From assembly GCA_934045075.1 (NCBI GenBank), contig OW203729.1, positions 5,799,816 through 5,863,815 on the forward strand: DNA of 64,000 nucleotides, in the 5' to 3' direction. Within the stretch, counting starts at the first letter, position 1. Every line of letters starts with the position of its first letter. The stretch is from Yponomeuta sedellus. Its lineage: Eukaryota; Arthropoda; Insecta; Lepidoptera; Yponomeutidae. Positions 11,036-23,612 of the stretch are shown piece after piece. The notes under the pieces are model-generated. The model had not been told where the DNA came from. It was given only the letters and a program-made list of their open reading frames with translations, and did not search any database. The position numbers and the translations under genes are program-made.

Positions 11036-13080
11036 ATCAATCCTAATTGGAGCCGTTAATTGTAACTACGATCATATCAAGACAGTCGACAGCGACAGAA
11101 AAGTACGATAGGAAACCTGCAGCATCGCTCAACAAAGACTTCTTTCGGATGTACTTGTGGTAGGTATACAAGTACATCCATTTGAAACAGCGACTGGTTC
11201 GCTACTCGTCACGAACCAAAAACTTTCAAAACTAATAGATCCAAGTCAAATGAGTTAGTATGTCGGCTTCTTCTTCTTTCAGGGAGGGGTCCCTTGTGGA
11301 TTTCGGTCGTCACTGTCCACTCAAGGAGCCGTACACAACGCTACACGCGAAGTTGATCGAAGTTCGACGAGGCAGTGTTCCACAGACTTGGGCAACTTGG
11401 GAGCGAGATAATATTTATAATACATGTCAGGCAAGCTCGATTGCGTTTGTGTGATATCCCAGATATATCAATCCAATCTCGCTCTCTTACCCACTCGCAC
11501 TCTGTATGTAACACTATGAATGAACGAGACGCCCGACGCGCGAAATCGCGGCATTGCAGAGGCGGATTTGGTACTAGTTTGCCAAGCTAATATCGGATGA
11601 ATTTGGTCAACTTATGAAATCTTATAACTCTCCAACTCAGAAGCGTATGAGCAGAAGAGTTGTATGAGCTGGATGTAAAGTAGGAAATGAGTGTGGGTTC
11701 TCCTAGGAGAGTAAAGAGAAGCTACAAATTTAAAGATACGAGATGTGATTAGGCTAATGGTTAATCTCAGAAAGAAAATATATGAGATATGATTAATAAC
11801 TCCCTTCAGAGATACTTAACGCAAGTCTTGTATAATTCGCCGTTTTAGACCGTTCGAAAATTGATAACAAATGACCGTTTTCGAGGTAAAATTAAACACT
11901 GCCTCGCCCAACTTCGAGAGTAGTGTACGAGTAGTGGGCGCTTGCGATTTAACTTCTCGGTGCCGTTAATCACGGACCGCTTTTTGCGTCGCCGCCGTCC
12001 GCCCAGCCGATAGTGATTGGGCCGTGGCTAGAGCGATGATAGACCGATAACGTGACAACTCTCGGATTACCACCGAGAGGGGATTCGTCTCGGTCCCGCT
12101 TTTGATAATACGCAACCGCTGTGGTCAGTGTTCTCGTGGTTCCCACACTTCTCCGCCTAGATGAGCGACCCTTTCTGGAAGTACTAAAAGCCCAAAATAC
12201 CAGTTCTATCTATATATCTACATAAGAAACTGGTCTGCGGCACAGCCAGCCAAATTGAGCCGTATCCTTCAGATGACTGTCCTAACAGGCAGTGTGTGTA
12301 AACTCACTATTGATACAATGGAAATGATACAATTCAAGATAAAGTTGCTATCTAGTTTCGTTTTATTTTCAAATTTTGTTAATACTTACCTTCCTGCCGT
12401 TTCACGGAACTATTTTATGACACAAAATTACTTAATTTCATAACATAAAAGTGATAGTAGTTTTTGAAAAACGGATGCAATATGGCCATATTTTATTTAC
12501 CAATATATGGAGTTGGTGCTTGTTAAGTTATAGCTTCGTTCTTCATGATATCAGAGGCCTAATTAAGCGCACCAAGTCATGTAGGACTCCTGATGCTCAC
12601 AATAGCAATTAGTACGGAATGTGATAGACGATTGGGATCGTTCAGGATTTGGTGCGCAGAATATAGAAGCTGATGTCATTTTACACCGACAGCATTATCA
12701 GCTTTAATCATATATAAGATTTTCCCTTCTTCTACACTCTACTCACAGTGTGACGTTTTAACTGTCAGACAGCTTTTTGTCTCAAACACCCTAATGCTTC
12801 AACACAACAACACACCACTGCTTGAAGTCCCAAAACGCCGTAAAGACTTAATTTGTCAATCACCATTTCCGAGACTTTCCTTCACAAAACGACACAATTT
12901 GTACCTTGGACCCTCTCTATATAATAAATTTAACCGCATACATCCTATTTTCACGCTTACGTAACACGAATGTAAAAAGAAAGTAAACTCAATTTTAAAA
13001 TTTCTTTCTTACGAACAAACCGAAAGCATTCTAATATCCTCCAACCCGTTCTCCAGCTGATTAGTCAATAGTTACACTCA
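11036..13080. other. Non-coding stretch, nothing recognised
   Basis: Short open frames at 11260-11590 lack conserved motifs or splice-bounded structure. No RNA gene or repeat boundary could be defined. Confidence 0.4.
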
Positions 13081-13084
13081 ATAA

Positions 13085-13190
13085 ATTGCTCACACCCACA
13101 TAAACACACACACATACAATAACAGACACACACACATACACACGCACAAAAATACACACACACAAATATACACACACGTACAACAGCATG
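13085..13190 (+). repeat. Imperfect AC-rich microsatellite
   Basis: The stretch is an interrupted (CA)n tract with scattered T, G and AA interruptions, including acacacacacatacaataac. Confidence 0.9.
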
Positions 13191-13319
13191 TTATTCTGTA
13201 GTTAACAATTTAGTTTTGGTTAACATCCTGTTTAGTCTCTCAAATTTATACATTACCTTCTACTTTCATATCTCCATTGTAATTATCCTAAGCATGACAA
13301 TTTATATCTTACCATATAC

Positions 13320-13502
13320 CTCGCCAGAGGCACGGGCCTGCTCGCCATAAACACAGGCTACATGTGAGCCTAGCTATGGCAGCAGACATGTACCCAAGTA
13401 CATTTTATGTTATGTTTTTTCTTCTTATAATAACTTAATGTAGATGTGTCTCTAAGTAACCTTTACCTTGAATAAACAAATTATTATTATTAAAAAAAAA
13501 AA
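13320..13502 (+). repeat. Probable retroposed 3' end with poly(A)
   Basis: The segment ends in the signal aataaa (13471), then an AT-rich stretch and a run of 12 A residues. There is no open frame of note, so it is best read as the 3' end of a truncated LINE or a retroposed transcript. The parent family is not identified. Confidence 0.45.
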
Positions 13503-16500
13503 AGATCGCGAGTATTGGCAACATGCTTTACATACAATGTAGTGTGGCTCTATACTAGGTATATCAACTTTTCAGATGTTATTTTCACGAATGGTCATCG
13601 GGTTGAACATTGTCAACCGCAAAGACTGCCACTTTATTATAAATATACGACGAAGTACATCCAACAATAATTTCCAAATAGATACCCGAGTAGTTTTAAC
13701 ATTATATACTAGCTACTCCGATGCTATAGATATTAACCAATAGGGTCATTACGCCTCTGGTAATTTTTAGCGATATCAATCTGAAGAATTTTGAACAATT
13801 ATCAGTCTTTTCTGTCATAGGCAGACTAATGAACGGGTTAGTACCGAGTTTTAAAAGACGACAATGTAATTTAATGCTCTGATGCCGCGCTTTTACTATC
13901 TGAGAAAAAAGCGTTAGAGCGTTATTACAATAACTCCTCGAAAGCAGGTCATGAGGCTTCAACTGGCACTGCCGCCGTTATATCATCCAGTTATCTGCGA
14001 CCCTGGCGCATACCGGGGCGCCTTAGCCAACGGAGTCAACACCAATTAACTAATACATTCCCTAATTTCGCTTCTTAGCGGATCACATCTCGGCAGCTAC
14101 CTAATTAGCATTGCGTAACTTTCACCCAGAAGTTACTGAACGTATTACGTACGGTACGGGCGTGTGCTTGTCTTTGAATCGGCGAATTTTGCGACCGTGT
14201 TTGTAAAATGCGAACGCTGTGTATCACATCTCTGTTGTATGTTTCGGTATGCATTGAATGACGATTATTACGAAACATTCGAGAGTTGTCGACACGTCAG
14301 GAACAAAACGTTCCGAGTGATGTATTTCAACAGCCCGGACTGAAAATCCACTCAAAATTCGTAAAGGACCAGTTTTCTACCTGAACCTGCCTGCCCTCCG
14401 GTAAGTTACCCGCGCAAAGCAGGTAGAAAAGGGCCTTTATTCTAAGTCACATCTGGATCAAATGGCGACATAAATAATAATAAGCAGGCCCTAACAGGTA
14501 CTTCTGCAAAATCTCCAGGCTGATTCTAGATACCAATAATTGGAGTGGACCTTTTTTTGATACATCCACTAGGAAACAATAAAGGCAGGTTAGTTTTGGA
14601 AGACTTGGAGCGTCATATCAGAGGCAGGTAGGTAAGTTAAAAGCAATTAGACACGGCGAATTGGGCGGAGGCTACGGGCGCGACCGAGGCGCGGTTCCAA
14701 GGTGCAGCCTCTCCACTTTACTAGCTGGGTAGGTAGGTTTTTTACTCTTTGACATTCTATCGCCGAGCCCGATGGAGATGGGAGCGTCGGAAGGCCGAAA
14801 CCTTGTCCAATATTATTAGTCCACTATCATTTTTGGTCATGGGAATTGATAAAGAGCACTGAAAGGCCTGTCATACATATTCACGAAATACACGTGCTTT
14901 CAAGTTCAGCCGTTTAACCCGTGAAAACGTTGGATCACAACCCGGGAATAGCCCCTCAGACGTTCCAATCCCCAACCGATCAATCAAGCTACAAGCCGAG
15001 CCCTTGTTGCAAGTCCAAGCCTGGCGTAATTAATTTATTGCAGGCAATAGAGATTCTAATGACCTAATGTACACAGGTATTCTATTCTATATCTGCTTGA
15101 TTATAATGTTACAAATGAGTCGATTGCTGTAATATAATAATAGCCATACTTATTGTATATTCAGCAATCTCTTTATTTTCGGCTCAATAGGACTCAATTG
15201 CCAAACAATAATGCCACAATTGGCTTTTACAAAAATATACTAACTCAGCTACTTTTGGGGTTTTTCGACAAACACCATGTAATTTTCCGGCAAGAGAGTC
15301 TAAAATGCGAAAAAATTACGTGAAACCTGTCACCGTGGACTGAATGAAAATGTATATACAGAATCAGATTAACGCATTCAAAGAAAAAATACGCATTTTG
15401 AAAGCAGATTGAGTCTTATTAAATTTCAATTTTAAAAATCGCCTAAGTCTACGTGAGACAAATTAATGGATGGCCCCATAGGTTGTAGTAGGTAGTTGCA
15501 ATTATTACTTTTTTAAATTCTATACAGTAGCTAGTAGCTTTACAAAGAAAGATCTTTGTTAAAAAGAACTTGGTGCTATTGAAACCAAATAGCGAAGCGA
15601 AAACAGACAACTGCGTAAACAGACACATATCTAGCTATAAACTGCCTTTTCTAACCATCACCCTGTGACGCTTTGCAGAAGCACAATGCCACCGAGTGAT
15701 GAATATTGCTATGGTAAGGGTATAATAATAAAACGATCCTAATCACATTTACAGCCAAAAGGCGGCGGACACCGTTTCACTGCCAAACAGGCTCCGGCAA
15801 TTTCGCTACTGTTACATGATCGTAAACTGGATGCTTTTGCTAATTGCTCGTTAGCTGCAGCTTTCTACTACGCCCATGTAAATTCATGGCTTACTGGCGG
15901 ACTGGGTGCGACACTGGGTAACGAACGAGTTATCGAAACAAGATACCGTTTGTACCTGGGGTAAATTAATAAGGGTCGAAGGGTTCCTTTGTATGCAAAG
16001 GTCTATGGCACGAAGCTTAAGGGTTTTTTCAGGCAGAACAAGCACGTAGACAGGTACAACTATAGTCTATTCTTACGCGCTTTTTTCTCTCTGAAAAATT
16101 AATGAGTTGAGGCCACCCAGAGCACTGAGTCTCCAAAAAAATTAAACACAAAACATGGGCGATTCAACATTTGCATTCAACAAACGAGGGAAGTCTGCCG
16201 GAGCCCTGCAGGCTCTCGACTCAACCGGTGATCGAGCGGCGGCATAATCAAGCGGGCCCCCCTCGGTCGTTCACAGTTCACACACAATCGAGAGGGGTCT
16301 GCCTGCCTGCCTACGCACCGCACAAAGACCCGTCTACCTACCCCCGCGCTGTTCTACACGACATTGCACTAGTTCGAGCATTAAAAACTTCACAGACCAT
16401 GTCGTGCTTTCCAGTCGGTTCACGTGAAAAAAAAAGAATCTCGAAGGGTTTTGAAGCGCTGAATTTAAAGGGCAGCCAGTGTGCATCGAATTGGCGGTGT

Positions 16501-16600
16501 CATAAATATTGAGAATGGCTCTTATGTCGTTTGCGTGGTATCGGAGCTCGGAGTCGCGGCGCTAGAGACCACGTGTTTACAAGTCGACTCTGCAGTCGGG
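13503..16600. other. Non-coding stretch with a small inverted repeat
   Basis: An inverted repeat pairs about 14367-14390 (aaaggaccagttttctacct) with about 14420-14440 (aggtagaaaagggccttt) and may be a MITE remnant. The open frame at 16171-16512 (113 codons) has no recognised domain and no splice or codon-use support, so I do not call it a gene. Otherwise nothing is seen. Confidence 0.4.
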
Positions 16601-16636
16601 CATTAGGCGGGCGATATCGAAAACTTAGCTGCACAC

Positions 16637-16930
16637 GTGCTGTCAGATTTTTTATTTAAAGTAAAAACAGTTTTTACTCCAAAAACTATTATGGGACTCT
16701 TATATATAGCGGCGTACATTATTCCAATGATTTTTAACGATCTACCCACCGAACATGCTGAAAAGATCTTGTGTGGAATAAATAACTGCCGAAATGCCTT
16801 AAAACAACACTTGTTAAGTTAATTGTAAGAAAAGAGCAGCTCACCTCACAGATAATCAGGGTTCAGTGAGGGGTTTCTTGTATATACTATGTATTTTGTA
16901 AAATTTCTTGAATAAACATTTAAAAAAAAA
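16637..16930 (+). pseudogene. Candidate 3' end of a retroposed sequence
   Basis: An open frame of about 61 codons ends near 16822 with LCGINNCRNALKQHLLS. It is followed by ~90 bases of AT-rich 3' UTR, the signal aataaa (16911) and a poly(A) run. The protein family is not recognised; the C-terminal tail of a non-LTR element or a truncated processed transcript are both possible. Upstream boundary and target duplication are not evident. Confidence 0.3.
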
Positions 16931-18776
16931 CCTTTTCGCTAGAACGTGGATTAAGCTCATGTTCTAGCGTGTCTGACAAATCATATTTCAACAAATGATT
17001 ATGAGTTCGTATTTCGCGGAGGACGCGAAACGTATTTAGTTGTTCGGACCAGTCAAATTACCATCGAAAAGTCATCCCGACTGCGGGGATTTCTAGTTAC
17101 AGTTCTATAATGTCGGACATTTCAAAATACATACATGGTGCTGGCACTACTTTTTTTTCAAATCTCTGGGTGCTGGTCGCTGCAGCGCTTTTAGTCAACG
17201 TCTGTTCTATGAAGGCTATACTACACGATTAAAAGGTTCAATATTTTATTATTGCTTGCACTGTAGTGGGACGTAGCTACAATAAAATTACAAATTTGTC
17301 TAACTAAAGTCCGAAGAATTCAGCATCCCCGCAAATACGCCAGTGCTAAGTCAAGGTCACTTGTGTAAGTTATTTGTCGTGGATTATATCTAATAAATGA
17401 TTCATCTGCTATTAATTTCTCGAGTAAGATAGAATTTAATTTTACTTTATTAGTGTGTAAAACATGTACTTAACATACATTCAATAACCTACAGCATAAT
17501 ATTTTAAACACTCTCTAAGCGTGAAGGAGAACATCGCGAGGTAATCTGATTATCTGAGGTGTTGAAATACCTCAGCGCTTGAAAATGCCAATCCGCGGTG
17601 GGCACGTGCGATAGTACAGCCCATACTCTCTCTGAGAGAAGGCCTGTGCCCTCCAGTGGGATGTTTACAGGCTACATAAAAAACGCATGAATAAATTATT
17701 AAACACAATAATATTAATAAACGCTCCATACATTACAAGGCGTTAGATTCAACACATCAAGTTGTGATGTCATTACACATCAAGTTGTGATGTCGTTACC
17801 GCTTTGACTGAACGCTTTGTTACAGGTAACATAATGAAAATTATGTGCAAGTTCTCTATTGATCACAATCAATGTCACCAAAATCATTGATTTCAATACT
17901 TATTGATGACAAACACACCTAATTGCATTTAAGTCATTAACTAAATATCTTCATTATTAATTAATGTTAAACACCAAATGATAAATAAAGAATAATAATC
18001 TGTCTTATTTATAAAAATCAAGGCCTTAAAACACCCCTCAGAGGCAGTTTAACTAATATGGGGTTAGGAGGTCACAAAACCAACTTGAACTTGGAAAGTG
18101 ATTGTGAGGGATGGCATTCGGAGTAAAATGCCTATATAGCAGTGGGCTAATAATGATGATGACAAACATGATCAAAGAACTTAATGTAGGGTAGTTGAAG
18201 ATTAGTATTCCTCATAAACACTGTTGCATGCGGTTGCTTTCTAGGTATTTCATGATGCCTTCCATGCCGATTTCGGCAACGGCGACCAATTCTGTTTTGT
18301 GTTACTGGTGCGTCCTCACATGACTAATGTAACCAATTTTAGCAGTAAACGTCCGAAGACAAGTGCCACATGAGTCCTCACATGTGGCACCCCTAGGTAC
18401 TTACCATTATATTGGCAAACGGTCCAAACACTAAACTTACAGATTCCGTATATGATAAGAGTGCAGTCGGCAGCATATCAACTTTAATCTGCATGCAGAG
18501 TACTCGGTTTTATTTATTTACAAGCTCCTTTGCAACAAAAATGTAAAAGTTGACTTGCTGTGATTACACTAATATTATCAATAAAGAAAGATTAAATACT
18601 ACCTAGACACCACAGAAAATGTCAAAACAAAACATTAGATAATTGTCTAAGCTATAACAAGGAATCCAGGCTGAGCTCTCACTTTCTCTCTCTCAGAGAG
18701 AATGCCTCTGGTTCACTTCACTGGTTTTATGAGACGGTCTCTCTTCGATTTCCTCAGGGGGAAACTATGAACACGA
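16931..18776. repeat. Non-coding stretch with SINE-type pieces
   Basis: The region 17515-17700 carries the repeat marked by gccaatccgcggtggg and gagagaaggcctgtgcc, related to copies at 22435-22560, 30425-30560, 44395-44515 (inverse) and 61995-62105. At 18120-18175 a LINE/SINE tail reads atatagcagtgggctaataa, then gatgatg. A 23-bp direct repeat containing acatcaagttgtgatgt occurs twice at 17756-17802, and gtgccacatg/catgtggcac forms a hairpin at 18363-18392. No gene is seen. Confidence 0.55.
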
Positions 18777-19090
18777 AAACCGGCCAAGTGCGAATCGGAC
18801 TTGCACACCGAGGATTCCGCACAAATTTGTGGGTAGGTACTTAAATATTATAAATAGGTCAGTAAATAGGAATCGGGTCTCGTAATTTTTCCGAACTTCA
18901 GACTAATTATTTTTTATGACGTACTTAATTACAAATGAATAGTTTCAGATTTTTTCCTGTATTTGTAGTATAAGACGATCTTATTTGCCAAATTGCAGGG
19001 CAAATACACCATGAATTGTGATTCTTATGTGTAAAATGAAATATACAAAATATTTTTTTTGTGGCATAAACATTTTTTTGTGTTAATTAA
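18777..19090 (+). repeat. Interspersed repeat (accggccaagtgcga family)
   Basis: The element begins gaaaaccggccaagtgcgaa and includes gattccg, and a later block ttatttgccaaattgc. The same family occurs at 46592-46930 (+), 35690-35965 (inverse) and in part at 53985-54100 (gggttccataggcaacaggg). It is widespread in insect genomes and is non-coding here. Confidence 0.7.
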
Positions 19091-19423
19091 CAAAAATCAT
19101 GTTACCCTCGATTTGGAATAGTTTAAAATATGAAAAATGGATCCCCTACTTACAAACATACTAGCATGGTAAATGATCAATAAGACCGCAAGCCGATTGT
19201 ATACACCTGGAGCAGGTTTCATAGAACTACAATAATTCATGACAATTTGATGTTCAATTTCATACAAAAGTCGATCTAACCTGCAGACAAGTAAGAAGTC
19301 CCTGCTACGCAAAATACACCAAATCGAGATAATAAACTACGACTGTAGTTTTATGACACTCGGCCCTGGCGCTAAGAGAGTGGTACCAAGTTTGTAAAGC
19401 GCATCACAATCGCGCTATACTAT

Positions 19424-19554
19424 TGGCCGGTTTCTGAATTGAGAATTTCACTAAAGTAACGTTCTGTCACGCTCTTTTTTCAGATATTCGAAGAGACAGC
19501 ACTACAGTTAAATAGGAATTTAATTAGCTAATTTCTCAATTCAGAAACTGGCCC
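19424..19554. mobile_element. MITE with ggccggtttctgaattgaga termini
   Basis: The two ends are inverted: ggccggtttctgaattgaga at the left, and tctcaattcagaaactggcc at the right. There is one mismatch over 20 bases. The 131-bp element has no coding capacity and is a non-autonomous DNA transposon of unassigned superfamily. Confidence 0.75.
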
Positions 19555-19737
19555 TAACTTCCATAAAAAAACCAGACATGCACACTTGGGCATAATAATG
19601 TAAGCCTCAAAATCGTACGCCGCGCTGTACCGCACTACCTACGAAAACTGATATTTTCACAGTTTAAAACTTACTTTGTGTCGGTTGGTGAGAAAAGTTC
19701 GGTTGGTGGGTAAAGTTGGGGAGTAAAGTTCGCTTAC

Positions 19738-19931
19738 CATACGACACCGAATGCGCCATATCCGATGGGTCGATCTGGCTGCACGTCCTGGGGTATGGCC
19801 GGCGCCTGGTAGTAGGGCGCCGCAGCCGCCAGGATGGCGCCCTGCGGGGCACCCGCGCCGCCCTGCATCAGCGACATGGAGACACTCATGGACACGCGAG
19901 AGTGCCGCGCCGGCCCGCCAACGGCCGCCAT
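19738..19931 (-). CDS. nmo: Nemo-like kinase (nemo/NLK), first coding exon
   Basis: The exon ends in QPDRPIGYGAFGVV and then a TG completed across a gtaagc donor to W. DRPIGYGAFGVVW is the signature opening of the NLK kinase domain; GYGAFGVV is the glycine-rich ATP loop. NLK is a proline-directed MAPK-like Ser/Thr kinase that tunes Wnt, TGF-beta and planar polarity signalling. The N-terminus is Ala, Gly and Met rich and low in complexity, as in other NLKs. The start is uncertain: the first in-frame ATG after an upstream stop is at 19931 (MAAVGG), with further Met codons downstream (MSVSMSLM). I found no later exon between 1 and 19700, so the rest probably lies past the left edge. Confidence 0.85.
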
Positions 19932-20420
19932 CCACCCGCTGCGCCTGCACTGGCCGTCACCGCCCACTCATCACCCGACCAGACGCGCCCCTTCACCACG
20001 CACCACCGGGACACACGACTTTATCACCGTTTACTTCTTTATTATTCATGCTCGATCGACTATGCGGGGACCACTGAACGCACTGCACGGTTAGATGGTA
20101 CACGTGTTTTTACGGCCAATTGTATGGAAGAGTTAAGTTGTTATTGTTATTTGTGCGCCTGAAGTTCAACTCTTTTACCCCGGAGTCCAAGAATTCTGGA
20201 CAAAGAAGAGGAAACGGGGTAATTTCGAAGCGCGTCGCGTGTATACGTCCGCCGCGCCACGCGAATCGAGCGAGACTGCGCGGGAAAGAGAGAGAAAAAT
20301 AGAAAAGTAACGCTACGGTTCAAGCGAGAACGAGACAGTTCGCAACAATGGCGGCCGACGCGACGAACAGCTGCTTCCCGTGAATCGTAGAGCACTGCGC
20401 CGAATATGTAGTTGTCCAAC
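19932..20420 (-). promoter_or_regulatory. GC-rich promoter and 5' UTR region of nemo
   Basis: Base composition turns GC- and CpG-rich directly upstream of the nemo exon. On the minus strand a ttcagtg initiator-like motif lies near 20073. A ccgccattgttg box, resembling a Pho/YY1 site, is near 20345. No TATA box stands out. The transcription start is not resolved. Overlapping open frames on both strands are by-products of the GC content. Confidence 0.5.
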
Positions 20421-23398
20421 CATGACCCTAAATGGAAAAAAATATAATTTATGAATGGCCACACCAGGGCAAATTTGAATAGAGGTTCTACATTGAATTC
20501 GATATAGGCACATCGAATTGTCATAGTAAAGCATGAATAGTAGTCTCTGAAACAGGCCCCAGATCCCACTTGCCGGTTAATTTAATATAAAGTCAACTCA
20601 CAATCTGCATATTGGCTGCATCTGTCCCGAGGGGTACCTACAGCTATCAAAAGAAACTACTTCACTATCGGGGCAACCTTACCAAACTCATAAAGAAAGC
20701 AAGAATAAGTTACATTATTACTTGGCATTACTGCGAATGTTTTTAACAGAATTCTCACCTTGATTACTATTTCGGCAATTTCTGGCAGCGGGACATTTCG
20801 CAGTTTTGGCATTATCTGTTTGCAGTTATTGACAGATGTTATTAACACTGCAGGCACTTTATTGCGGTTTATTCCAGTACCAACTACGTTTACCATAAAT
20901 AATGAAAATAATTTAAAGGCATGCGTCAAAAATTGGTTTTGAACAGTGTGTTAAATATTTTATACATTATCATACTTAATTTCATACGAAAAATTCAACA
21001 GGTTAAATAATATAGCAATTGTTAGAGTAGACCGTAATAGAATCACCGTAGGCTCCAGCCCTGGATCCAGCCAGCAGCAGGATCTGTCAACTTCCGTTTT
21101 CTAGAAATCCCCTCTCATAATAGTAGGGATTTCTAGAAAACAGAAGTTGACAGATCTAACTAGTCTTTCCGCAGAGTATAGGTATTGAACCCTTGCTCTG
21201 AGGTATGCGGGAGATGAGGGATTGCTGGGAATTTTATGTATATGGAGAAAATTTGTGTATTCCAGCGAAAACGAATAATTTTGCATTAAAGAGATTATTG
21301 TATTAAATTATAAAACCTCTTAAGTAAGAAACAGATGGTAAGACTTTTGTTTTTAAATATGTATCATATTATTAATCCTTCCGTAAATAATTTTGATTCC
21401 CTTTTGGGATTAATACAAACATAATAAAACTTCGTACTTGTAGACATTGAAGAGAAATCATTGATGGACACCTCAGTAGCTGCTGAGTTGAAAATGTTAA
21501 CATAGCCAAGTCTCGTTTTGTGTTAAATCTGAAGCAACAGAAAGTTACTTATGTATTTACATTACTGAATTCTCAATCCAGACGCGGGTGTGATTTTTAT
21601 ATTTGGCGCAAACGAAACAGCTCACGACATTTACGGTCTTACTTGAAAATAACACCGTAAATGTCCACGATTCACTACCACTCCTCAAAAGCAGTTTACG
21701 TTGTCCTGGCAATACCAGTTGGCGCAGAGTTCCAAAATATAAGTCACTCACTAGCGCCATCTTATAGAAGTTACCATCAATCAACTCAGTCGGTCGTGTT
21801 ATGGCGTTGCTATGGCAACGTCAAATGGCGCTAGGAAAGAGGTTTTAGCAGAACTTCTGTATTGAAATGATTTGAAAACCTCTAAGCCATTTACATTGCG
21901 TGTGTTCCGCTCTTTGCCCGTGTTACGGTTTGGCGCACAAATTGGAAATAATTTTTGGCCAGATAAGGTGCCCGGATGAGCCATGCCGATTTATGACGGT
22001 CACAGACACGCAATATCTGCGTGTCTGTGAAAAATATACTCACATATATGTGAGAGATAAGAATATTCTTTATTGTACACCAGGAAAAAACAAACATAAA
22101 AATATTTACAAAGATACAGTACAATTGGCGGCCTTAATGCTCAGAGCAATTTCTTCCAAACAACCTACGATGGAGAGTTGCTGAGTATGTTTTTCCAAAC
22201 AATATCCAACATGTGGTTGGAATTAGATAGCACAAGACATCGAGCGATATACTTATAGCCGACGTCTGTCACGACCTTTTAAAAATAAACTTGTGAGTTG
22301 TATTGATGTCCATGTGATTTCCAGGATTTCCTCATCAAAGACTATGTTGTATACGTCATCAAAATGTGATGGGTCGTAATGGTTTACGACCCCGGCCCAT
22401 ACTTACAGTACCAATTTTTTGCATCATATTAACCAATAGCGGTTGGCACGCGTGGCAACTAAGCCCATATTCTCTCTTTGAGAGATGGCGCCCAAGAGAA
22501 GCGTCCCACTGTAGGTCACAGCCTCCATTGGGACGTTTTTAAGGTACATAAAAAAACATAAGTATCTTACCGACTAGGCACTGTGGTGATACCTCATAAT
22601 TCTATCATCTATGTTTACATCCTTTATTGTCGGTCTTGTTCGCCTAAGCGCCTAAGCCTAAGCTAGCTTAGAGAACCTGAACTTAACGAAAGTTTATTGC
22701 ATAGAAAAATAACTCCTATTTACATACTAGATATGCCCCGCGGTTTATCGAATTACCCATGGGAATAAGATATTTTCCCGTAATAAACCATAGCCTATGT
22801 GTTCCAGCCTTGTGTTGTATCCAGGGTGTCAACAAACTCCATACCAAATTTTATTATACCGTTTATAGACGAGAAGTGAAAACATACACACTCACAAATT
22901 TTCACCTTTTTAATATTAGTGTGATTTGATGATAACGGCATAATAATTATAACGTGTTATACGTTTGGATTTGGCTTATTTCATTCTTTGGCTTTGGATA
23001 CTTCCATCGACAATGTTAATGAGTATGGATCATGTTGTGATCAAAGGGATCCAAGGAAACAAAGAAATCCAGTAATAAATATCAATTATATTATCACAGA
23101 GAATCACATTGTGTTACATACAACATATTTACGTGGCTAGTACAAAATATCCCTTAGACCTGATTTATGTTTAGGTATTAGGTACGAGTATATGTTATTT
23201 TATTATCGTCCGGCCGTCTCAAGAATGCCGACGACGTTTCAAGTGATATTTGTATTTAGTCGCTAGTCGCCTTGAAACACTCCTAACACTTACCTACGGT
23301 TTCGCAACACTAACAAGCCGTTAATCTATCGTTAACAGCTGTCAGGTGGCCAAAGTGTATACAAAAAAAAAACCATTTGACGGCTGTTTTTGATTTGA
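20421..23398. other. Intergenic non-coding DNA with hairpins and repeats
   Basis: No exon is recognised. Hairpins lie at 21081-21111 / 21126-21156 (31-bp arms, one mismatch) and 22000-22012 / 22018-22030 (13-bp perfect). A repeat fragment at 22435-22560 contains cccatattctctctttgaga. At 22720-22945 a common insect repeat carries gatattttcccgtaataaac, catagcctatgtg and the tail ttaatattagtgtga. Confidence 0.5.
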
Positions 23399-23612
23399 CG
23401 ACCTCTGTGGCGTAGCGGTAGCGTATCTGCCTACCATGCAAGAGGTCCCGGGTTCGAACCCCGGATGGGGACAACAAAAAATCCCAGGTCTTGGATGTTT
23501 ACATGTTTGTGATGTTGTTTCACCAGAAACAACCATCCCACGACACAGGGTATCCTAGTGTCGGGCCAGAAGCAATGTATGTGCCTGTAGGTTAATGTGT
23601 TTAAATGTTAAC
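23399..23612 (+). repeat. tRNA-derived SINE (accatgcaagaggtcccggg)
   Basis: The head has Pol III-type boxes: A-box-like tggcgtagcggtagcgta and B box gggttcgaacccc. The first and last seven bases do not pair as an acceptor stem, so it is a SINE and not a tRNA gene. The tail contains ggtcttggatgtttacatgt and cagggtatcctagtgt. Other copies are at 45033-45232 and, without head, 51352-51495. Confidence 0.8.

Noticed and set aside
16171..16512. A 113-codon plus-strand gene
   Set aside because: No recognisable domain, splice structure or poly(A) support; the GC-richer sequence alone can explain the open frame.
19967..19967. Start of the nemo exon at 19967
   Set aside because: The codon there is GTG, directly preceded by an in-frame TGA; the first in-frame ATG is at 19931.
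19716..20162. Plus-strand protein of 148 codons
   Set aside because: It is the shadow of the nemo exon and its GC-rich promoter; the minus frame carries the kinase motif.
23399..23471. A tRNA gene
   Set aside because: A- and B-box-like motifs are present, but the ends do not pair as an acceptor stem and the same unit with a common tail recurs at 45033; it is a SINE.
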